Origin: a virus | IMG/VR virus record: IMGVR_UViG_3300050821_003619 | Location: 1 to 64,000 of that record | DNA length: 64,000 nucleotides | Strand: one strand, 5' to 3' | Shown here: positions 16,443-20,357 of the stretch, piece after piece | Numbering within the stretch: the first letter of the stretch is position 1 | How the letters are laid out: each line of letters begins with the position of its first letter | Notes under the pieces: generated by a model | Database searches by the model: none | What the model was told of the DNA's origin: nothing | The model's input: only the letters and a program-made list of their open reading frames with translations | Program-made: the position numbers and the translations under genes

Positions 16443-16518
16443 TGGAGCGAAGCACGAGATTTGCACTCGTTCCGTTTGGTTGGAAGCCAAACATGCTGCT
16501 GTTAAACACCAGCCTCGC
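16443..16518 (-). tRNA. tRNA-Gly (TCC), altered elbow
   Basis: Anticodon loop CTTCCAA. The D-loop is AACAGCAG where tRNA-Trp next to it has AACGGCAG, and the T-loop is TGCAAAT: A18 with G55. Encoded CCA. Confidence 0.88.
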
Positions 16519-16519
16519 G

Positions 16520-16593
16520 TGGAGCGAACTGAGAGAATCGCACTCTCGCCTAGTCGTTGGCAACGACCGGTTCTACTACTAAACTAAGCTCGC
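16520..16593 (-). tRNA. tRNA-Gly (GCC), altered elbow
   Basis: Anticodon loop TTGCCAA; D-loop AGTAGTAG (A18), T-loop TGCGATT (G55); encoded CCA. Confidence 0.88.
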
Positions 16594-16664
16594 TCAAGTA
16601 GCCGAAGGCGACACCCAACGACATCTGCGGGGAATTACAACGCTGAATCAGCTACTAAATAAAA
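16594..16664 (-). ncRNA. Unclassified structured stretch between tRNA genes
   Basis: Ends pair as AGTAGCT / GGCTACT and an inner hairpin GCTGA/CAGC is present. No CCA and no standard tRNA arms. Could be a decayed tRNA or a small RNA. Confidence 0.25.
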
Positions 16665-16741
16665 TGGCGACCTGTATGGGATTCGAACCCATGATCTGTC
16701 CCGTGACAGGGGACTGGGGACAGCCACTCCCCTAACAAGCC
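16665..16741 (-). tRNA. tRNA-Asp (GTC)
   Basis: Anticodon arm GTCCC-CTGTCAC-GGGAC, canonical TTCGAAT T-loop, encoded CCA; two G-T wobbles in the acceptor stem. Confidence 0.9.
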
Positions 16742-16742
16742 G

Positions 16743-16836
16743 TGGACGAGAGTGCGAGATTCGAACTCGCGGCCCCTTTCATCAAGGAAGCGGCGGTTTT
16801 CAAGACCGTTGCATTAATCCGCTCTGCCAACTCTCG
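16743..16836 (-). tRNA. tRNA-Ser (TGA)
   Basis: Class II with a long variable arm; anticodon loop CTTGAAA; acceptor CGAGAGT/ACTCTCG; canonical elbow; encoded CCA. Confidence 0.92.
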
Positions 16837-16845
16837 GTTTCAAAC

Positions 16846-16938
16846 TGGATGAGAGTAAGGGATTCGAACCCTTGGACCCCATTGCTGGGCATCACATGTT
16901 TAGCAAACATGCTCGATAAACCACTCTGACAACTCTCA
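16846..16938 (-). tRNA. tRNA-Ser (GCT)
   Basis: Class II; anticodon arm CATGT-TTGCTAA-ACATG; canonical elbow; encoded CCA. Confidence 0.92.
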
Positions 16939-17037
16939 ATAAATTTTGTGAGGCTGAGAGGTAACGAATGCTCTCAATTAAGTTTTAACGTTCATGCTTA
17001 CGCAATTTACGGCGCTACCGTACAACACCTCTAAACT
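16939..17037 (-). ncRNA. Unclassified structured stretch
   Basis: Contains TGAGAG/CTCTCA and AGAGGT/ACCTCT pairings and CGGTAGCGCCG. No CCA end and no recognisable anticodon arm. Possibly a decayed tRNA. Confidence 0.25.
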
Positions 17038-17113
17038 TGGTCACTCATGCGGAAGTCGAATCCGCGTCACTTCCTTGAGAGGGAAGTATCCTAAGCCACT
17101 AGACGAATAAGTG
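17038..17113 (-). tRNA. tRNA-Glu (CTC)
   Basis: Anticodon arm CTTCC-CTCTCAA-GGAAG; canonical elbow (GTGGCT, TTCGACT); encoded CCA. Confidence 0.9.
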
Positions 17114-17169
17114 ATAGATGTGGATTTCGCAGTGCTGCCCACATCGGCCTGCACTCGGCCTTTGCAAAA

Positions 17170-17244
17170 TGGAGGTCCCACAGGGAATTGCACCCTGATC
17201 TAAAAGTTCGTAGCTTTTCATCCTATCTGTTGAACGATAGAACC
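17170..17244 (-). tRNA. tRNA-Arg (ACG), altered elbow
   Basis: Anticodon arm AAAAG-CTACGAA-CTTTT; D-loop AACAGATAG (A18), T-loop TGCAATT (G55). A34 would need deamination to inosine for normal decoding. Between this gene and tRNA-Glu(CTC) lies only a GATGTGG/CCACATC hairpin (about 17115-17142). Confidence 0.85.
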
Positions 17245-17253
17245 TCATAAAAT

Positions 17254-17320
17254 CGGTGCCGCAGAAACTTATTGCTTTTCTTTGTACTTCAGCATTGAGC
17301 AACATCGGTTACCCTGCGGC
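17254..17320 (-). ncRNA. tRNA-like element with CCG end
   Basis: Perfect 7-bp end stem GCCGCAG/CTGCGGC, one overhanging A, then CCG in place of CCA. Only 67 nt, and the arms do not fold as a standard tRNA. Probably a decayed or reshaped tRNA. Confidence 0.35.
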
Positions 17321-17327
17321 TAAAATT

Positions 17328-17371
17328 TGGGTGGGTTTTTTACGGTCTTCTCAGAATCCAATACCCACCCC
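17328..17371 (-). ncRNA. CCA-tailed mini-hairpin
   Basis: 8-bp stem GGGTGGGT/ACCCACCC with a loop near 26 nt; the 3' strand ends in CCCA followed by AATTTT, the same spacer as after the tRNAs. Far too short for a tRNA. Confidence 0.35.
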
Positions 17372-17391
17372 ATCTTCAAGATTCATAAATT

Positions 17392-17467
17392 TGGTGTCTC
17401 GTGCGGGATTCAAACCCGCGTCAAAAGCTTGAAAGGCTTCCATCCTAGATCACTAGACGAACAAGAC
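17392..17467 (-). tRNA. tRNA-Glu (TTC), altered elbow (A19-U56)
   Basis: Anticodon loop CTTTCAA. The D-loop reads AGTGATC (A19) and the T-loop TTTGAAT (T56): the usual G19-C56 pair is changed to A19-U56. Encoded CCA. Confidence 0.88.
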
Positions 17468-17468
17468 A

Positions 17469-17543
17469 TGGCTCCTACCGCTGGATTCGAACCAGCACCC
17501 TACGCATTAACAGTGCGCTATCCTGCCGTTAGACCAGATAGGA
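17469..17543 (-). tRNA. tRNA-Asn (GTT)
   Basis: Anticodon arm GCGCA-CTGTTAA-TGCGT; D-loop AACGGCAG and T-loop TTCGAAT are canonical; encoded CCA. Confidence 0.92.
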
Positions 17544-17558
17544 ACATTACAATTAAAT

Positions 17559-17646
17559 TGGTGCACGCTGATGGATTCGAACCACCAATAGCTCTTAGAG
17601 CCGGGAGGGTTACAGCCTCCTGCAATAGCCGTTATGCGAAACGTGC
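17559..17646 (-). tRNA. tRNA-Tyr (GTA)
   Basis: Class II with variable arm; anticodon arm GGAGG-CTGTAAC-CCTCC; canonical elbow; encoded CCA. Confidence 0.9.
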
Positions 17647-17653
17647 ATTTAAA

Positions 17654-17728
17654 TGGTGACCACTGGAGCGCTCGCATCTCCGTCCACGGGGTTTCAATCC
17701 GTTGCTATGCTATCTCAGCTAAGAGGCC
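17654..17728 (-). tRNA. tRNA-Phe (GAA), altered elbow
   Basis: Anticodon loop TTGAAAC; D-loop GATAGCAT (A18), T-loop TGCGAGC (G55); one mismatch in each of the acceptor, anticodon and T stems, so it is the weakest of the assigned set. Encoded CCA. Confidence 0.7.
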
Positions 17729-17742
17729 ATAAAATTTATTCA

Positions 17743-17799
17743 CGGGAACAAACGTGTACGGTGTATTTTCATCCAAAGAAGTAACCGTACACAACACCA
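17743..17799 (-). ncRNA. Candidate Y RNA 4 (minimal form)
   Basis: Perfect 8-bp helix GTGTACGG / CCGTACAC with TTACTTC inside and 3' GTTTGTTCCC, as in the other members. The 5' flank reads GGTGTT where the others have GGCGTA. Only about 23 nt lie inside the helix, so this would be a Y RNA reduced to the Ro-binding stem. Confidence 0.5.
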
Positions 17800-17807
17800 C
17801 GCAAATA

Positions 17808-17881
17808 TGGAAGCCCCGCAAGGATTTGCACCTTGGTTAGAAAGGTCAAAGCTTTCCGTCCTGCTCTTGAACGACAGGGCT
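17808..17881 (-). tRNA. tRNA-Gln (TTG), altered elbow
   Basis: Anticodon arm GAAAG-CTTTGAC-CTTTC; D-loop AAGAGCAG (A18), T-loop TGCAAAT (G55); encoded CCA. Confidence 0.88.
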
Positions 17882-17889
17882 ATAAAAAT

Positions 17890-17967
17890 TTGAGGCAGGA
17901 TTTACATACGTTGCAGTTCCATTATCCAACGTAAGACCTAAATACCGAATGGATGCGGTTGCCTCAA
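17890..17967 (-). ncRNA. Unclassified three-way-junction RNA in the array
   Basis: 8-bp closing helix TTGAGGCA/TGCCTCAA, one arm ACCG/CGGT and one 7-bp arm TACGTTG/CAACGTA. No anticodon arm, no T-arm and no CCA. Similar length to a tRNA but not one. Confidence 0.4.
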
Positions 17968-17970
17968 AAC

Positions 17971-18044
17971 TGGTAGGCAAGGAGTGAGTTGCACACTCAT
18001 TTCACTCTAATCAGGAGTGCTGTCTGCTGTTGACGTACTCGCCT
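17971..18044 (-). tRNA. tRNA-Ile (GAT), altered elbow
   Basis: Anticodon arm CACTC-CTGATTA-GAGTG; D-loop AACAGCAG (A18), T-loop TGCAACT (G55); encoded CCA. Confidence 0.9.
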
Positions 18045-18045
18045 A

Positions 18046-18131
18046 TGGTCCGAAAGAAGAGAGTCGAACTCTTATGCATTTACTGCGGCAGTTTTTGAGA
18101 CTGCTGTGTCTGCCTGTTCCACCACTCTCGG
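18046..18131 (-). tRNA. tRNA-Leu (CAA)
   Basis: Class II; anticodon arm GCAGT-CTCAAAA-ACTGC; D-loop with AGGCAG and T-loop TTCGACT, canonical; encoded CCA. Confidence 0.92.
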
Positions 18132-18140
18132 ATTTAAAAT

Positions 18141-18225
18141 TGGTCTCGAAGATGGGACTCGCACCCATACGCCTGACGGCAGAAGTTTTTAAGACTTCCG
18201 TGTCTGCTAATTCCACCACGACGAG
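18141..18225 (-). tRNA. tRNA-Leu (TAA), altered elbow
   Basis: Class II; anticodon arm GAAGT-CTTAAAA-ACTTC; D-loop AATTAGCAG (A18), T-loop TGCGAGT (G55); two acceptor mismatches; encoded CCA. Confidence 0.85.
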
Positions 18226-18227
18226 AT

Positions 18228-18303
18228 TGGCTGGCCGTCAAGGACTTGCACCTCGACCATTCGGGTCAGAGCCGAACGTTCTGCTATTAAAAACTAACAG
18301 CCA
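18228..18303 (-). tRNA. tRNA-Gln (CTG), altered elbow
   Basis: Anticodon arm TTCGG-CTCTGAC-CCGAA; D-loop AATAGCAG (A18), T-loop TGCAAGT (G55); encoded CCA. Confidence 0.88.
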
Positions 18304-18312
18304 ATAAAAATT

Positions 18313-18389
18313 TGGAGTACGTTGCAGGATTCGAACCTGCGCCTAGACGGGTTGCAGCCGTCCGCGTTTAGCCTCTTCGCCAAACGTAC
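18313..18389 (-). tRNA. tRNA-Cys (GCA)
   Basis: Perfect acceptor GTACGTT/AACGTAC; anticodon arm GACGG-CTGCAAC-CCGTC; canonical elbow; encoded CCA. Confidence 0.92.
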
Positions 18390-18390
18390 A

Positions 18391-18465
18391 TGGAGGGCAC
18401 GCGAGAAATCGAATCTCTTTCACGCGGGGTCACAACCCGGTGGCTACACCAGTTGCTACGCGCCC
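18391..18465 (-). tRNA. tRNA-His (GTG)
   Basis: Anticodon loop TTGTGAC on a 4-bp stem; D-loop ACTGGTG and T-loop TTCGATT, canonical; encoded CCA. Confidence 0.85.
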
Positions 18466-18471
18466 TAAAAT

Positions 18472-18550
18472 TGGTACACCGGGTTGGATTCGCACCAACG
18501 GTAATCCTTCTTTGTAAGAGAAGGGGCTTCGTCTCCTTGCCCACCAGTGT
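18472..18550 (-). tRNA. tRNA-Val (TAC), altered elbow
   Basis: Anticodon arm CTTCT-CTTACAA-AGAAG; D-loop AAGGAGACG (A18), T-loop TGCGAAT (G55); encoded CCA. Confidence 0.87.
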
Positions 18551-18553
18551 ATG

Positions 18554-18590
18554 GTGCAATCCTATAGATTGCACAACCGTATTTCTACGG
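18554..18590 (-). other. Two short hairpins between tRNA-Val and tRNA-Thr(CGT)
   Basis: GTGCAAT/ATTGCAC (7 bp, 7-nt loop) next to CCGTA/TACGG capped by a GAAA tetraloop on the minus strand. Possibly a small RNA or processing spacer. Confidence 0.35.
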
Positions 18591-18602
18591 GGAGTCGTAA
18601 AT

Positions 18603-18680
18603 TGGAGCCTAAGACTGGGAATCGCACCCAGTACAACCTCTTTACGAGAGAGGTATTCTAGCATCTTAAATTACTCAGGC
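18603..18680 (-). tRNA. tRNA-Thr (CGT), G55
   Basis: Acceptor GCCTGAG/CTTAGGC; anticodon arm CCTCT-CTCGTAA-AGAGG; T-loop TGCGATT (G55). The D-loop (AAGATGCTAG) does not show a clean A18G19. Encoded CCA. Confidence 0.8.
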
Positions 18681-18695
18681 ATAAAACTCTATTTA

Positions 18696-18784
18696 GGGAA
18701 CAAGCGAATACAGGAAAGGCACCAGCCCTTGCTACGGAATCGAACCGCTCGCTCTATATGCAAGAAGTACCTGTTTTCTACGCC
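18696..18784 (-). ncRNA. Candidate Y RNA 5 with a partial tRNA-like domain
   Basis: GGCGTAG, helix GAAAACAG/CTGTATTC (one mismatch), GTACTTC, 3' GCTTGTTCCC. Inside is a T-arm-like GCGG-TTCGATT-CCGT and a 6-bp acceptor-like stem AAGGGC/GCCTTT closed by TGGT, but no D-arm: a shortened version of candidate 2. Confidence 0.6.
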
Positions 18785-18795
18785 ACTAAATAAAC

Positions 18796-18870
18796 TGGAG
18801 CCACTGGTAGGAGTTAAACCCACACACGCCAAGGTACAAGCTTGGTGCACTGTCATTATGCTACAGTGGC
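18796..18870 (-). tRNA. tRNA-Thr (TGT), altered elbow (A19-U56)
   Basis: Perfect acceptor GCCACTG/CAGTGGC; anticodon arm CCAAG-CTTGTAC-CTTGG; D-loop AATGACAG (A19), T-loop TTTAACT (T56); encoded CCA. Confidence 0.88.
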
Positions 18871-18871
18871 A

Positions 18872-18945
18872 TGGAGCCCAAGGATGGAATCAAACCATCG
18901 TTGCTCCCTTACCAAGGGAGAGTTCTATCACTGAACTACAAAGGC
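18872..18945 (-). tRNA. tRNA-Thr (GGT), altered elbow (A19-U56)
   Basis: Anticodon arm CTCCC-TTGGTAA-GGGAG; D-loop AGTGATAG (A19), T-loop TTTGATT (T56); two acceptor mismatches; encoded CCA. Confidence 0.85.
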
Positions 18946-18956
18946 AATAAAAATAA

Positions 18957-19272
18957 TACTAACTCTGTAAGCAGGATTCTGTCAATGGAATATTTTCCAC
19001 CGGACAATCATTCGTCTTAGCTTTCAACCCGATGGCTCCCCGAGCAGGATCACTGCCATCCTATTTGAAATTGCTGCCCCTAGAGATTGCCCGTTTCACT
19101 CCCACTCAAGGGATTCGTCACTGTTGCTCTTATCGTAGCCTCGCGGCTCCCGCAGCTTCCACGGTAGGGTGCTCTTTGCAGTCCTGACTTTCCTCACCTT
19201 AAGATGAAGCGCTCCGCAAGGTATTAACCACACAGTGCTTGATCCGATAAGGCGCGATTGTCTGAGTTAGTA
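18957..19272 (-). ncRNA. rnpB: RNase P RNA (bacterial A-type-like)
   Basis: About 316 nt. P1 is TACTAACTC (19264-19272) pairing with its complement at 18957-18965. In order on the minus strand: CAGACAATCG (P2 5' side), GAGGAAAGTCAGGAC (conserved region I / P4), GGGAGTGAAACGGGCAA, TTTCAAATAGG, ACGAATGATTGTCC (region IV / P2 3' side) and ACAGAATCCTGCTTA (region V / P4 3' side). These match bacterial rnpB landmarks one after another. RNase P RNA is the ribozyme that trims tRNA 5' ends, so the phage appears able to process its own array. It is shorter than most cellular versions. I did not see an obvious GGTAA-type CCA-binding loop. Confidence 0.9.
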
Positions 19273-19278
19273 TAAAAT

Positions 19279-19368
19279 TGGTATGGAAGATACTCTAGGA
19301 GTAGTCACCTTTGACTTTCAGCCTGCTCGCTACATCCACGTCACTTTTGCAGGATATCGGAACATCTT
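19279..19368 (-). ncRNA. Unclassified CCA-ended RNA
   Basis: Between RNase P RNA and tRNA-Leu(TAG). Stems CCTGC/GCAGG, AGTCA-AAGG-TGACT, TACTC-CTA-GAGTA and a closing AAGAT/ATCTT; the 3' end is CCATACCA followed by ATTTT. Not foldable as a tRNA. Confidence 0.4.
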
Positions 19369-19373
19369 AAAAT

Positions 19374-19460
19374 TGGTGCGCCTAGAGGGACTTGCACCCC
19401 CACGGCTGTTAACCACTGGAGTCTAAATCCAGCGCGGCTGCTAAATTACGCCATAGACGC
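19374..19460 (-). tRNA. tRNA-Leu (TAG), altered elbow
   Basis: Class II; anticodon arm CTGGA-TTTAGAC-TCCAG; D-loop AATTTAGCAG (A18), T-loop TGCAAGT (G55); encoded CCA. First tRNA of the array. Confidence 0.9.
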
Positions 19461-19724
19461 ATTTAAAATTTTAGAGCACAGGCGAGGCTGAGGGACTAGG
19501 CCAGTCAGCCTCGGGTGCTTTTCTTCGAAAGAGTGCGTCTTACACAATATGTTGCGCCAGCTCGAAATACGAAGATAAACGTTGGGCGTATACCTTGTTG
19601 CGATACCATCTACTTCTAGACTTAGCCCAATCTGAATCCCGGCCCTCAACCAAAAAGGAGTAAAGGGAGAGCCGGGAGGACGCGAATGCGTCTACAATGT
19701 GATGTACGCCTTATTTGAGGGTAC
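19461..19724 (-). ncRNA. Structured leader RNA of the array
   Basis: About 260 nt from the likely transcription start to tRNA-Leu(TAG). Hairpins: GACGC-ATTC-GCGTC, CCCGGC/GCCGGG around an A/T-rich loop, and a long AGCAC..GAGGCTGA/TCAGCCTC..GTGCT stem just before the first tRNA. No protein frame is convincing. It may be an independent ncRNA or a leader removed by processing. Confidence 0.5.
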
Positions 19725-19730
19725 AGTATT

Positions 19731-19759
19731 ACTATACCATAACTAAGTGAATTTGTCAA
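19731..19759 (-). promoter_or_regulatory. Strong sigma70-type promoter for the RNA array
   Basis: Minus strand: TTGACA, 17-nt spacer, TATAGT, ending about 270 bp before tRNA-Leu(TAG). Near consensus. Confidence 0.85.
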
Positions 19760-19817
19760 GTAAAAAATGCAGAGTCAACGCAAAAAATAAAGTTTAAATA
19801 TGGAATGACATTTACGT

Positions 19818-19847
19818 ATCATACTGATTTAAAACGAGTTATATCAA
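19818..19847 (-). promoter_or_regulatory. Second possible minus-strand promoter
   Basis: TTGATA, 18-nt spacer, TATGAT, upstream of the main array promoter. Confidence 0.45.
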
Positions 19848-19863
19848 AAATCTAAAACCGTAT

Positions 19864-19891
19864 CTTATAGTAAATACACGGGTTATATCAA
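19864..19891 (-). promoter_or_regulatory. Third possible minus-strand promoter
   Basis: TTGATA, 16-nt spacer, TATAAG. Its -35 region repeats the sequence around the 19842-19847 box (TTGATATAACYCGT), so the two look like duplicated promoter or operator units. Confidence 0.4.
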
Positions 19892-19892
19892 C

Positions 19893-19921
19893 TTGACTTT
19901 CGAGGTAAGTCGTGCGATACT
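19893..19921 (+). promoter_or_regulatory. Promoter for the rightward replication block
   Basis: Plus strand: TTGACT, 17-nt spacer, GATACT, 87 bp before the first rightward gene. The region 19760-20007 is A/T rich and otherwise gene free, the divergent control region between array and replication genes. Confidence 0.6.
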
Positions 19922-20007
19922 AGAATCGTTTCCCCCCGGTAATACTATATACTACATATGGTTCTATAAGAATCAATCACTTACTTGTTAAAGTATAGGG
20001 GCAGTAA

Positions 20008-20313
20008 GTGGTTATTGTCAATAGGTATTTGCTAAGCATTGAAAATAAACAACTTATGAAGCTATCTACACGCACTCCAGATTCAATTTCCAAGAAAAGA
20101 CAGGAGCTTAGAAGGCAAATAGCCCTCTGGCAAGATCGAATAGAAGCCATAAAGCTTTCTCTTTCAATAACTTCAGAAGAGAAGGCAGAAAAACTGAAAC
20201 AAGCCTACACGGAACTCAAAGCTTTAAATGCTTCAATGAACGAGACTTTTGTCGGTCGGCACCGATCCATCAACTTCAGCAAGACCAGAAAGCTCTACCC
20301 CGGCGTTTGGTAA
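20008..20313 (+). CDS. Small basic helical protein
   Basis: 101 residues from GTG 20008 (AGGGG upstream); ATG 20056 is an alternative start. The middle is a long basic helix (KKRQELRRQIALWQDRIEAI) and the C-terminus is basic. It is the first gene of the rightward block, just before DNA polymerase, so it may be a replication or regulatory factor. No family recognised. Confidence 0.5.
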   Translation: MVIVNRYLLSIENKQLMKLSTRTPDSISKKRQELRRQIALWQDRIEAIKLSLSITSEEKAEKLKQAYTELKALNASMNETFVGRHRSINFSKTRKLYPGVW

Positions 20314-20315
20314 CG

Positions 20316-20334
20316 TGCCGCAAACTTTGCGGCA
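20316..20334. repeat. 19-bp palindrome TGCCGCAAACTTTGCGGCA, copy 1
   Basis: Perfect inverted repeat (9 + 1 + 9) in the gap before the DNA polymerase gene. An identical copy lies inside the ParB-like gene at 43706-43724. It could act as a hairpin in RNA or as a protein-binding site in DNA. Confidence 0.75.
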
Positions 20335-20357
20335 GGTCATAATTTCAAAAGGACAAA

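Noticed and set aside
14443-18784. Permuted group I intron ends as the shared flanks
   Set aside because: The shared flanks are only about 15-25 nt a side and contain none of the group I core sequences.
18390-18950. Long rightward frame across the tRNA array
   Set aside because: It is read through five leftward RNA genes in antisense and contains repeated tRNA-derived segments.
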